A stretch of DNA of 64,000 bases, taken from contig JABHBK010000034.1 in the NCBI GenBank assembly GCA_018673915.1, forward strand, positions 61,647 through 125,646, written 5' to 3'. Source of the DNA: Nitrospina sp. GTDB lineage: Bacteria > Nitrospinota > Nitrospinia > Nitrospinales > VA-1. Below the pieces are notes generated by a model, which was not told the origin of the DNA, ran no database searches, and saw nothing but the letters and a program-made list of their open reading frames with translations. Position 1 is the stretch's first letter. The number at the start of each line of letters is the position of its first letter. The position numbers were made by a program, and so were the translations under genes. Below are positions 26,570 to 35,449 of the stretch, in pieces.

Positions 26570-28843
26570 TTAGGAATTCCCATTTTTAGCATGACTGGCT
26601 ATCAAACGGACTTCGCTTAATAGTTCGCCACAAGTAACGTCACCCTTTTTGAAAACTTTCACCACGTCTCCCTGTAGCCGACCTTTTTCTTCAAGAGTGA
26701 GCTCTTTTGCCGAGTTAACAACTATAGGAATGTTCTTCCAACTTTGATTTTGGCGTAAACGAACAATAAACTCGAAACCATTCATACTTGGCAAAATCAA
26801 ATCCAGAAAAATCATATCAGGGACTTTATTTGCATTAAGCAACTCAAAAGCTGATGGCCCGTCACTGGCCTCAATCACTTTCCACCCCCCCTTATTCAAA
26901 ATCCGCGTCAAAGCTTCTCTGTTAATAGCATCGTCCTCAACAATCATAATGGAGAAGTCAGTTGGTTTTGACTGGTATTTTTTGAAAACAGTAACAAACT
27001 GATCCCAGTCAAGGGGTTTAGACAAATATTCAGTGACCCCTTCCATTTCAGACGTTGTATCGGCTTCGGTCAATAAAATTATGGAAGAATTTACAATACT
27101 TGGATTATTGTGAAACTGAGCTAATGCCTCACCGCCACCAAACCCCTCTACCATAATATCCAGAATAATTACTAGAGGACGTATCTCCTCAGCAAGGCGT
27201 AGCCCTTCTTTCAAGTTATGGGCAAATTCCACCTTGCATCCTTCCTTTTCCAGAAATCTTTTTATCAAATTACAAACAACTTCATCATTATCAATAACCA
27301 GAACATAATCCAAAAGCGGGTCTAGATTTAAAGTCAAAGGTCTTGTCTCGTTTTCTTCAGATTTATAAATCGGTTCGTCGTCCAGAAATCGGCCCGCCCA
27401 TTTTGACCATTGGCTAACCCCTTCGACTTCAAAAGATTTTATTTGGGAGAAATTTTCTGGAAGAAAAACCGTGAACGATGCGCCTTTCCCCATTTCACTG
27501 GTTGCCTGAATATCACCTCCCAATAATTGCGATAAACGCTTACTGATGGTTAAACCCAGTCCTGTTCCTCCATGTTTTCTGGTTGTGGAAGAATCCGCTT
27601 GGGCAAACTCTTCAAACAATTCGGGAATTTTTTCCGGCTCTATACCAATTCCGGTATCACCAATCGTAAAATAAATCCACCGCACACCGTCAACAATTTT
27701 CCTGGTAACAGTCAGGGTGATCTCCCCTTCATCTGTAAATTTGCATGAATTTCCCAAAAGGTTTAACAGTATCTGACGGATGCGCGAGGAATCAGAATTC
27801 ATTGATTCTGGCAGCTCCTGCTTTATCACCTCCAGCTTATTTTTTTTCCTTTGGGCCAAGGGCCTTACTGTTGAAACCACTTCTTCAATAAGTTGAGAGA
27901 GATCAAAGTATTCAGGATGAATCTCCATTTTTCCCGCTTGGATTTTTGACAGTACTAGAATTTCATTAATCAAGCTCAATAAATGCCGTCCGGCAAACTC
28001 AATGGCTTTCAAGTCTTCAACAAAATCCGGTCGTTGTAATTTCCTTGCTTCAAATTGCAAAATCTCTCCATACCCAAGGATGGCATTCAAAGGAGTCCTT
28101 ATCTCGTGACTCATATTGGCAAGAAATTCACTTTTTGCCCGGGCACCCGCTTCTGCCTCCTCTTTAGCAAGGACAAGAGACTCCTCTGCAATTTTTCGAA
28201 ATGCAATTTCTTCCTTAAGTTCCAAGGTTTGCTTTTCCAGGTCTTGAGTACGAATTCGAACTGTTTCTTCAAGGTTTTGGTTTTGCTCCCAAATCATTTT
28301 ATAAAGCGCGCCACTTTCTAAGGCATTGGAAGTATTTTGAAGAATCACCGATAAAGGATAGAGAATTGTTTCGTTAACGGGTTTTCCGCCAGGAAGGACA
28401 CGGCCAACAAACATACCCCGCACTCGGGTTTTGGTGGCTAAAACATGAAATACCAGCGAATGGTCATGAGAGGGGTCTTTAATCACTACTGCGCGATTAC
28501 GATTCAATGCCCAGGCAAATGAACCATTTTCGATTTCCCTATCCACTTCAGCTTTAATCAATTCTTTTTCTGCCAAAGGTGTAACTTCCGCCATGACAAA
28601 ATCGGAACTATCCTCATCCACTAAATAAAATGCAACCACCTGAAAATCCACAAGGCGTTTTACATGGTTTAAGGCAACATTTAATATCCGATGGGGGTCA
28701 CGGCCTAAGTGAGCGCTGTGCTGCAGCTCACCCAGTGAGGCAAGGATATCCAGTCCAAATAAATTGAGTCGCGCTTGCCTCTCGAGAAACTCAATTCTAA
28801 TTTGGTCCTTATTTTTTGTTTTTTTGGAATTCTCTTTACTCAC
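26570..28843 (-). CDS. hybrid sensor histidine kinase (GAF-HisKA-HATPase-REC-REC)
   Basis: The 757-residue cytoplasmic protein has a GAF-like sensor domain (about 40-190), a coiled-coil linker, HisKA with FLANMSHEIRTPLNAILGYG, and HATPase with NLLGNSCKFTDEG (N box), GDTGIGIEPE and GGTGLGLTI. Two receivers follow. In receiver 1 the acceptor aspartate sits in VIILDIMVEGFGG, and in receiver 2 in MIFLDLILPSMNGFEF. No membrane segment is visible. The start is GTG at 28843, 11 bases after the HDOD stop; no strong ribosome site is seen, so coupling is likely. It belongs to a three-gene minus-strand unit with the HDOD and small companion genes. Confidence 0.85.
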   Translation of the reverse strand: MSKENSKKTKNKDQIRIEFLERQARLNLFGLDILASLGELQHSAHLGRDPHRILNVALNHVKRLVDFQVVAFYLVDEDSSDFVMAEVTPLAEKELIKAEVDREIENGSFAWALNRNRAVVIKDPSHDHSLVFHVLATKTRVRGMFVGRVLPGGKPVNETILYPLSVILQNTSNALESGALYKMIWEQNQNLEETVRIRTQDLEKQTLELKEEIAFRKIAEESLVLAKEEAEAGARAKSEFLANMSHEIRTPLNAILGYGEILQFEARKLQRPDFVEDLKAIEFAGRHLLSLINEILVLSKIQAGKMEIHPEYFDLSQLIEEVVSTVRPLAQRKKNKLEVIKQELPESMNSDSSRIRQILLNLLGNSCKFTDEGEITLTVTRKIVDGVRWIYFTIGDTGIGIEPEKIPELFEEFAQADSSTTRKHGGTGLGLTISKRLSQLLGGDIQATSEMGKGASFTVFLPENFSQIKSFEVEGVSQWSKWAGRFLDDEPIYKSEENETRPLTLNLDPLLDYVLVIDNDEVVCNLIKRFLEKEGCKVEFAHNLKEGLRLAEEIRPLVIILDIMVEGFGGGEALAQFHNNPSIVNSSIILLTEADTTSEMEGVTEYLSKPLDWDQFVTVFKKYQSKPTDFSIMIVEDDAINREALTRILNKGGWKVIEASDGPSAFELLNANKVPDMIFLDLILPSMNGFEFIVRLRQNQSWKNIPIVVNSAKELTLEEKGRLQGDVVKVFKKGDVTCGELLSEVRLIASHAKNGNS

Positions 28844-28854
28844 AACGTAATATT

Positions 28855-29688
28855 TTAAAGGAACATTTCAACCGCTTCGCTTGCCTGCCGGTCAACCTGT
28901 TCAACAATTGACGACAAAAGATTTATGGGTAAATCCAACATTTCCCAAGCTTTTGCGTTTAAGGGAGGGACATATCTTTCACCGCATGTCCCTAATTCCA
29001 TCCCATGAGCAACAACATCTGCGACATGAACAATGGATGCAGCGGAGGGGTAATGGGGGGATTGGCTTGGCGTATGATGATAAGCTACAGCCTCTTGAAG
29101 CATTTCAGGTAGCTTCCATATTTCAAGTAGCATCCCCACTACGGCCGCATGATCTGCCCCTATAATTTCATTTTCGACCTCATATAAAGTCCCGCCCTTC
29201 TCATAAGAATCCATAACCTTTTCCATTTGATCAGGAATATTCAAGAATAAAACAAGTCGCCCTAAATCATGAAGCATTCCCATCAAATAAAATCTATCCG
29301 CATTAGGTTCTCTCCTGTAAACAGCAATGATCCTTGCCGCTAATCCTGTTGCGACGCTATGAAGCCAAAATTTTTCCATGTTCATTGCTTCTTTAGATAT
29401 ACCTTTAAATTGATTGACCACCGTAGTCGCTAAAGCAAGATCATGCAATTGGGCCATACCTACAATCGTTACAGCATGAGAGATGGTTTCGATTTTACTC
29501 GGAAAACCAAAAAAAGAACTGTTCACTATTCTGAGAAGACGTGCCGCCAGCGAAGGATCGCCGCTGATAATCTCACCTATTTCAATAAAAGAGCATTCCG
29601 GGTCTTCAACCGCCTCATTAATTTGGTAAAAAATAGTAGGGAGCGATGATATCTGCGGCGACTGCTCAATCAGTTTACGTATGTCCAA
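28855..29688 (-). CDS. HDOD-domain signalling protein
   Basis: The 277-residue protein is a single HDOD domain, a catalytically dead relative of HD-GYP phosphodiesterases. It has LPTIFYQINEAVEDPECS and GDPSLAARLLRIVNSSFFG in the N-terminal helices, then MGMLHDLGRLVLFL and the later GADHAAVVGMLLEIWKLPE and AYHHTP segments. HDOD proteins usually act as signalling adaptors. The start is TTG at 29688 with AAGGGA a few bases upstream. It sits between a small companion gene (18 bases upstream) and the hybrid kinase (11 bases downstream). Confidence 0.85.
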   Translation of the reverse strand: MDIRKLIEQSPQISSLPTIFYQINEAVEDPECSFIEIGEIISGDPSLAARLLRIVNSSFFGFPSKIETISHAVTIVGMAQLHDLALATTVVNQFKGISKEAMNMEKFWLHSVATGLAARIIAVYRREPNADRFYLMGMLHDLGRLVLFLNIPDQMEKVMDSYEKGGTLYEVENEIIGADHAAVVGMLLEIWKLPEMLQEAVAYHHTPSQSPHYPSAASIVHVADVVAHGMELGTCGERYVPPLNAKAWEMLDLPINLLSSIVEQVDRQASEAVEMFL

Positions 29689-29706
29689 TTTATTTCCCTT
29701 CTTTAT

Positions 29707-30045
29707 TTAATCTTCTAGCTGCATTTGAACTTTTCTCGACAAACAAACATCAAATAGTTCAGAAATAGCGGGATGCCTTCGGTCAGAATTTTTAAACAGG
29801 GATTCCTGTTCTTTAATAATAGCCGGGGGTGCTTTAATCTCGGTTTCTTCAGCTTCCTGCGAAACTTTTTTGGTTGTGTTCGAATCCTCTATAGCCACAT
29901 CAGCAATCCCCCAGGCTTTTAGAGTTTTCAAATTTTGCGCGGTAATAGTCTGACCTGAAGTCAATAAAATACGCCCCATCCTATCTTTCACCTCGGCCGC
30001 AGTCACCATACCCACCTTCAATGATTTAATTTTGAGGGATCTCAT
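29707..30045 (-). CDS. small protein with HD-GYP N-terminal-like domain
   Basis: This 112-residue protein resembles the short domain often found in front of HD-GYP domains. KVGMVTAAEVKDRMGRILL and LTSGQTITAQNLKTLKAWGI parallel the usual pattern of a Gly-Met turn, a D-R-G-R-x-L-L strand and a helix. It ends with a charged, probably disordered tail. It is the first gene of the unit with HDOD and the hybrid kinase and may act as a separate regulatory piece of an HDOD/HD-GYP system. The precise role is unknown. Confidence 0.55.
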   Translation of the reverse strand: MRSLKIKSLKVGMVTAAEVKDRMGRILLTSGQTITAQNLKTLKAWGIADVAIEDSNTTKKVSQEAEETEIKAPPAIIKEQESLFKNSDRRHPAISELFDVCLSRKVQMQLED

Positions 30046-30111
30046 TTTAAACTTAATTTTAAGGGTTGGATAAATTACAATAAACCTATTCTAATATCTT
30101 TTTAACTCGAA

Positions 30112-30699
30112 ATGAATTTTATCTCCCTGAATATTATTTTTTCAGCTTTTTTGGCGCTTTTTGTCTTTTCCGCAGGCTGCGCGCAAAGTCATCGCGTTTT
30201 CATTGACCCTTCCATCCCTGTTCATAATTCTGACATTGGTAAGGGGCTTCCTGTGGCAGTAAAAGTTGTAGATATCCGTTCCAGTAATGTGATTTCCAAA
30301 TGGCGGGGTGGGCTCAAGGTGCGAAAGTTTACCATCACTTCTCAAGGGGATTTAAAAGATATATTTTCAACCCGAATCCAGCAAGGTTTATTAAAGCTAG
30401 GCTTTTTGCCTAAAAGCTACAATTCAAAAACAGATAGATTCTTAAAAGTAGAAATTTTAACTATCAAAAGCCTTTATCAGGAAAATATCCCGCGAATGAG
30501 CATCCAAGTCAAAGCAGGTGTCAAAGTCACTTGTCAAAACCGGGGAGAAAGTCTCAGCAAAAAATTCACTTCAAGGAAAAAGCGATCTGACATAAACCCT
30601 GCAACCTTTCCTAATGAGAAGCTATTGAATGCCAGCCTTTCTGAGGTAATGGGGGAAATTTTTAGCGATCCTTCTTTGATAGCTTGTCTTAGCCGATAA
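30112..30699 (+). CDS. YajG-like outer-membrane lipoprotein
   Basis: The 195-residue protein has a lipoprotein signal (AFLALFVFSAGCAQ), with C22 as the predicted lipidated cysteine. The mature part follows the YajG family: LPVAVKVVDIRSSNVI, then FSTRIQQGLLKLGF and a beta-rich C-terminal half. YajG-like proteins are periplasm-facing outer-membrane lipoproteins of unknown function. It is divergent from the sensory unit and separated from the ammonium transporter by 317 bases. Confidence 0.65.
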   Translation: MNFISLNIIFSAFLALFVFSAGCAQSHRVFIDPSIPVHNSDIGKGLPVAVKVVDIRSSNVISKWRGGLKVRKFTITSQGDLKDIFSTRIQQGLLKLGFLPKSYNSKTDRFLKVEILTIKSLYQENIPRMSIQVKAGVKVTCQNRGESLSKKFTSRKKRSDINPATFPNEKLLNASLSEVMGEIFSDPSLIACLSR

Positions 30700-30896
30700 T
30701 CCAACCTCCCCTAAAAGCAACCACACCCCATTAACTAATTGTTTATTAAAGAGTTATTTTATTGACTCCCTTCTTTAGCACATTTTTCAACTCCAAGCCA
30801 TGACCCACAAATTTTAATTCTGTTTATTTTCCCGGAACGAATGTTTATAGTTCACCTGAGCTCACCCAATATTAGAGTTTTTCCTATTGTTTAGAG

Positions 30897-30938
30897 GTTA
30901 AATAGTCGATAAGCCAGTGGTAATCATAGCTATTTAAC
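30897..30938. promoter_or_regulatory. perfect 9-bp inverted repeat upstream of ammonium transporter
   Basis: GTTAAATAG at 30897-30905 and CTATTTAAC at 30930-30938 are perfect inverted copies 24 bases apart, about 80 bases before the transporter start. They could form a hairpin in the leader or be two halves of an operator. The rest of the 30700-31016 gap holds no gene that I can see. I found no convincing sigma-54 promoter (GG-N10-GC). Confidence 0.4.
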
Positions 30939-31016
30939 AATGAAACGGTTTCAGCCTCTTAAGGGATTCTAATGATGAGCTACCAAATTCATAAATCCTG
31001 AAAAGGGGAAAAGACA

Positions 31017-32252
31017 ATGAATAAAGACTTTAATTCACTGGTAAGCAGTGGTGACGTCCTGTTTATGATGCTTGGTGCAGTAATGGTATTTGCCATGCAT
31101 GGGGGATTCGCATTTCTTGAAGTAGGAACTGTCCGCAAAAAAAATCAGGTGAATGCGCTGGTAAAAATTCTGGTGGATTTTGCTCTTTCTACTCTAATCT
31201 ATTTTTTTATTGGTTACGGAATTGCTTACGGGATTTATATGTTTCAGCCCGCAGAAGAATTGCTGGCAAAGGATCAAGGGTACGAACTGGTCCATTTTTT
31301 CTTTTTACTTACGTTTGCCGCCGCTATCCCCGCCATCATATCGGGTGGGATTGCCGAGCGGGCCAAATTCTGGACCCAGGCTTTCGCGGCTGGTATTTTT
31401 GTCGGAATTGCATACCCTCTATTTGAAGGTATGGTATGGGGACAAATCACATTCCTCGGTCAAGAAGGTTCATGGCTGGCTAATTTAACCGGGGGAGTGC
31501 CTTTTCACGATTACGCAGGTTCCGTAGTCGTCCATTCGATGGGGGGTTGGATCGCCTTGGCAGCAGTAATAGTACTCGGACCTCGTTTTGGAAGATGGGA
31601 CTCCGAGGGCCGCAGTCGTCCCATACCTATCAGCAATGTCCCCTTTATGGCTTTAGGAAGCTGGATGCTATGCGTAGGATGGTTTGGTTTTAATGTTATG
31701 TCCGCCGCTACCTTGCAGGGAATATCTGGATTAGTGGCCATCAACTCGCTTTTTGCAATGGCAGGAGGAATTATCGCCGCATTGGTAATTTCTAAAAATG
31801 ATCCGGGGTTCATCCATAATGGAGCACTGGCAGGTCTCGTTGCAATTTGTGCAGGCTCGGATCAAGTTCACCCCATTGGCGCCCTGGCAATTGGTGCAAT
31901 AGCTGGAGTTATTTTTGTTAAAGGTTTTACCTGGGAACAGGAAAAGTTAAAAATTGATGATGTTCTGGGTGTTTGGCCCCTGCACGGTCTCGCCGGTTCA
32001 TGGGGAGGAATCGCCTGTGGCATCTTTGGTCAGAAAGCATTGGGAGGCTTAGGGGATGTCAGCCTTCTCGCGCAACTGATCGGGACACTTCTTGCCATAG
32101 TAGTGGCTTTGGTGTTTGGGTTTGCTGTCTATAAAATACTAGACAAAACGGTCGGAATTCGTCTTGACAAAGAAGATGAGCAAAGAGGCTCAGACTTAGC
32201 TATCCACAATATTGAGTCTTATCCAGAAGATGTTACCAGCAGGTTTACTTGA
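31017..32252 (+). CDS. amt: ammonium transporter
   Basis: The 411-residue protein is an 11-helix Amt/MEP/Rh-type ammonium channel. The twin pore histidines are in SVVVHSMGGWIALA (near 170) and WPLHGLAGSWGG (near 325). FEGMVWGQITF and DYAGS are family landmarks. It scavenges ammonium across the inner membrane. There is no signal peptide, and no glnK gene is adjacent, although amt and glnK are commonly linked. AAGGGG lies about ten bases before the ATG. The stop falls close to the start of the TPR gene, which may be co-transcribed. Confidence 0.9.
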   Translation: MNKDFNSLVSSGDVLFMMLGAVMVFAMHGGFAFLEVGTVRKKNQVNALVKILVDFALSTLIYFFIGYGIAYGIYMFQPAEELLAKDQGYELVHFFFLLTFAAAIPAIISGGIAERAKFWTQAFAAGIFVGIAYPLFEGMVWGQITFLGQEGSWLANLTGGVPFHDYAGSVVVHSMGGWIALAAVIVLGPRFGRWDSEGRSRPIPISNVPFMALGSWMLCVGWFGFNVMSAATLQGISGLVAINSLFAMAGGIIAALVISKNDPGFIHNGALAGLVAICAGSDQVHPIGALAIGAIAGVIFVKGFTWEQEKLKIDDVLGVWPLHGLAGSWGGIACGIFGQKALGGLGDVSLLAQLIGTLLAIVVALVFGFAVYKILDKTVGIRLDKEDEQRGSDLAIHNIESYPEDVTSRFT

Positions 32253-32260
32253 GTGATTCT

Positions 32261-34549
32261 ATGTTAAAAATGGCTTCCATAATTTTATTGGTTTTAAGTA
32301 TCTGGGCATCGGTTTTAACTAACCCTGTCTTGGCTAGAGAGGATGCCATTGAAACATTTAAAAAAGCGGCAAAAGCTGACCCCAAAGACTATGCCCCTCA
32401 TTTTGGCTTGGGTGAGACTTACTACACAATGGGCCTCTACAACAAATCCATTGCAGAGTACCAAAAAGCTATCGAGCTAGAACCTCTGTTTGCGGCGGCA
32501 CATAGTGGTCTGGGTTCAAGTCTTGGAGCTATAGCAAGGTATGAAGAAGCTGTTGATTCTTTCAAAGAGGCTACCCGCCTGGGACCCAACTACGGAGAAG
32601 CTCTATTTGGCTTAGGCTGGACTTATGCCCAAATTGAAGAATATGGTAAAGCCTTACTCCCTCTTCAGACTGCTCTTAAAGCAAAACCCAAAATGGTCAT
32701 CGCCCATTTTACTTTGGGGCGAGTTTTTGTTGCATTGGGTGAGCATTCTAAAGCCATTGAACATTTCAATAAGACATTGGAAATTTCCCCTATTTACCCC
32801 GATGCCTATTTCGAAATGGGTCAAAGTTTTCTCGAACAAAGTATGTTCGATAAAGCTATACAGGCTTATAGAGATACATTACGCCTTAGCCCAAATTATT
32901 TTGAAGCCTATATTGGTATAGGTCAATCCTACATAAATGCCCAACAAAATGAAAAAGCCATTGAACCCTTAAAAAATGCCATCACCATTAACCCTGGCTA
33001 TGCGGACTCATACGATTATTTGGGAAATGCCTATCGGAATCAGGGAAAGCATGAAAAGGCTTTATCTCCTTATCTTGAGTACGCTCGTATTGACTTTAGA
33101 AGCCCTACTGCCCATTTCAAGCTTGGGGTGGCATATTCCCAGCTTGACAGAAACCGCGATGCCATAAATAGCTTTCAGGAAGCTGTACGTTTGAATAAAA
33201 ATTTCCCCGAAGCACATTACAATATGGGGTGGTTGTATCAAGAACTTGGAGAAACCGACAACGCTTTAGAACAATTCAAACAAGTTGCAAACCTGGACCC
33301 TGATAACCTAGACGCCTACTTCCAAATTGGAGAAATTCATGAATCTTTAAGGCGCTATCAGGAGGCCGGACTTGCTTATCAGGAAGTCGTAGCTATCAAC
33401 CCGGATTATGTTGAAGGACACGTCCGCCTGGGATGGATATACGCCAAGCAGGAACAATCAAAAGAAGCCCTGGAGGAATTTGAAAAAGCTATACGAATAG
33501 ATCCTGAACTGGAAGAGACCCATTACAAGCTGGGAGTTACTTATGGTGAACTGGGACGTTTTGAAGAAGGAATCGTTTCTCTAACAAATGCCTTGGAGTT
33601 AAATCCCAACCACCTTGACACGCTGCTTCAACTGGGAAAATACAACTCAATCCTGGGAAATTATCAGGAAGCTGCAATATATCTCAATACAGCCCTAAAA
33701 ATAGCCCCTGACTCTAGTCGGGAAGTAGGGCTATTATCCGGCAAAAGTCTGGTCCAAATGAATCAGTTTGAAAAGGCTCTCCCCCACTTGGAACAAGCCG
33801 TCAAACAAGACCCGGGATCATTTGAAGCTCAATTTTACCTCGGACTTACTTTGATCCGTTTGGGTCACCCGACAGAAGCAATCGCTCCTTATCTAAAAGC
33901 AGTAAAGATTAAACCGGATTCTTCAGAAACTTTCAACCATCTGGGGCAGACCTACCAAAAGCTGAAAATGTATCCGGAAGCTATCGCCTCTTACAAACAA
34001 GCTATAAAAATTGAGCCAGATTTTACTGATGCCTACAACCAGCTGGGAACAATTTTCACTTTTAATCAGGAATATGAAACGGCCATAAAAATGTTTCAAG
34101 AAGCAGTTCGCTCCTATCCCAAGTTTCAGACTGGCCACTATAACTTAGGAATGGTATACGAAATTCTTGGTCGTCACCCGGAGGCCATAGAACAATATAA
34201 AAAAACCCTGGCGTTGAACCCTGATAACCAGAAAGCCTTGTTCAGTCTGGGGTGGTCTTTGATGGATGAAAATCGTTTTATCGAAGCAATGCCCCCTTTG
34301 AAACACACCATCTCCCTGAATCCTGAAAACACCGATGCCCAATACAGTCTGGGTCTGGTCTATAGCAAGCTCAATCATTATCGGGAAGCTCAGGATCAAT
34401 TCCGTCAGGTCCTACAAATGGACCCAAATCATTCAGGGGCCTATGAAAAATTGGCTTTTGTTCAAAAAGAACTCGAAAAAGAAACTGCTCCAACTAATAA
34501 ATCATTCAAATCATTTCCTAAAGAACTGGATGTCATTCTGATTCCCTGA
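32261..34549 (+). CDS. exported tetratricopeptide-repeat protein (about 21 repeats)
   Basis: After a hydrophobic signal (IILLVLSIWASVLTNPVLA), the protein is an unbroken array of 34-residue TPR units from about residue 35 to 740. Typical units are DYAPHFGLGETYYTMGLYNK and PDNLDAYFQIGEIHESLRRY. About 21 repeats would form a long superhelix for protein binding in the periplasm or at the surface. ATG 32261 is preferred; a TTG at 32249 overlaps the ammonium transporter stop and would put charged residues before the signal. No enzymatic domain is present. Whether it works with the transporter is unknown. Confidence 0.75.
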   Translation: MLKMASIILLVLSIWASVLTNPVLAREDAIETFKKAAKADPKDYAPHFGLGETYYTMGLYNKSIAEYQKAIELEPLFAAAHSGLGSSLGAIARYEEAVDSFKEATRLGPNYGEALFGLGWTYAQIEEYGKALLPLQTALKAKPKMVIAHFTLGRVFVALGEHSKAIEHFNKTLEISPIYPDAYFEMGQSFLEQSMFDKAIQAYRDTLRLSPNYFEAYIGIGQSYINAQQNEKAIEPLKNAITINPGYADSYDYLGNAYRNQGKHEKALSPYLEYARIDFRSPTAHFKLGVAYSQLDRNRDAINSFQEAVRLNKNFPEAHYNMGWLYQELGETDNALEQFKQVANLDPDNLDAYFQIGEIHESLRRYQEAGLAYQEVVAINPDYVEGHVRLGWIYAKQEQSKEALEEFEKAIRIDPELEETHYKLGVTYGELGRFEEGIVSLTNALELNPNHLDTLLQLGKYNSILGNYQEAAIYLNTALKIAPDSSREVGLLSGKSLVQMNQFEKALPHLEQAVKQDPGSFEAQFYLGLTLIRLGHPTEAIAPYLKAVKIKPDSSETFNHLGQTYQKLKMYPEAIASYKQAIKIEPDFTDAYNQLGTIFTFNQEYETAIKMFQEAVRSYPKFQTGHYNLGMVYEILGRHPEAIEQYKKTLALNPDNQKALFSLGWSLMDENRFIEAMPPLKHTISLNPENTDAQYSLGLVYSKLNHYREAQDQFRQVLQMDPNHSGAYEKLAFVQKELEKETAPTNKSFKSFPKELDVILIP

Positions 34550-34722
34550 CCTCGTTTTATCATCCAACCTGTCGCTGACTCCGATATCGCCCCGTTGGTG
34601 ACGGCGAATTTTGATTTCAAAGCGTTTCTAACTCCGCACCCATTTCATCCCCTTAAAGCACCCCCTTTTAGCTGCTTAAAACTAAAGGTATTAGTGGATT
34701 AAAGCCTTTATTAATAAATAGG

Positions 34723-34752
34723 TTGACAGTAAATCCGTTGAACTTATATACT
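34723..34752 (+). promoter_or_regulatory. sigma-70-type promoter for nuoE-nuoG-nuoD
   Basis: TTGACA at 34723-34728 and TATACT at 34747-34752 lie 18 bases apart, about 145 bases upstream of nuoE. This is the best promoter match that I noticed in the window. The rest of the 34550-34897 gap holds no gene that I can see. Confidence 0.55.
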
Positions 34753-34897
34753 TCGGCCTCCAAGCGGGATTCGAGCAAAATGGTGTTATTAACGAAAATC
34801 TAATAGACTCTTATTTTTTTTTCAAAATCCCCCTATTTCTTGGTAAATTGATAAGCAGGAATGTGCTGATTTTATTAATTCAGTAAAGGTTTATCCT

Positions 34898-35449
34898 ATG
34901 GAAACCAACGAGATCCCAATCGCAGACCAAGACGCTGAGCAAGAAGAGATAGATATTGCGCCGACGGAAGAAATCATTAAAAATCTTCCGGATGATTCGC
35001 GTAGTCACCTCATTCCCACGTTACAAAAAGTCCAGGATGTATACAGGTTTCTTCCCATGCCTGCCGTGGAGTTGGTGATGGAGGCTCTCAATGTAACCAG
35101 AGCAGAAATTTATGGGGTGATCTCATTTTACCCTCAGCTTCGTATTACAGAGCCGGGAAAATATATTATCAAGCTCTGTTATGGAACAGCCTGTTTTGTT
35201 AAAGGGGCTCCCATAATCGGTGATAAAATTAACGACTGCTATCATATTCGCCCCGGCGAAACAGATGACTCAAAACTATTCACCTTGCAGACTGCTTCTT
35301 GTCTGGGCAACTGTGGAGCCGCACCAATGGCTATTGTCGGCGATGACACTCACGGAAACATCGACCCTGAAAATTATTTGGAAGTCTTGAGCGAATACAA
35401 GAAAGATGATGCTGAAGAAGCACCGGCAACTGAGGAGGCTACCGCTTAA
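34898..35449 (+). CDS. nuoE: NADH-quinone oxidoreductase subunit E
   Basis: The 183-residue protein is the 24-kDa thioredoxin-fold subunit of complex I. Its four [2Fe-2S] ligands are visible as C94-C99 (CYGTAC) and C135-C139 (CLGNC). An acidic N-terminal tail of about 35 residues and an acidic, alanine-rich C-terminal tail extend beyond the core. It begins the nuoE-nuoG-nuoD operon; its TAA shares a base with the nuoG ATG. An AAAGG lies seven bases before the ATG. The usual next gene nuoF is absent. Confidence 0.9.
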   Translation: METNEIPIADQDAEQEEIDIAPTEEIIKNLPDDSRSHLIPTLQKVQDVYRFLPMPAVELVMEALNVTRAEIYGVISFYPQLRITEPGKYIIKLCYGTACFVKGAPIIGDKINDCYHIRPGETDDSKLFTLQTASCLGNCGAAPMAIVGDDTHGNIDPENYLEVLSEYKKDDAEEAPATEEATA

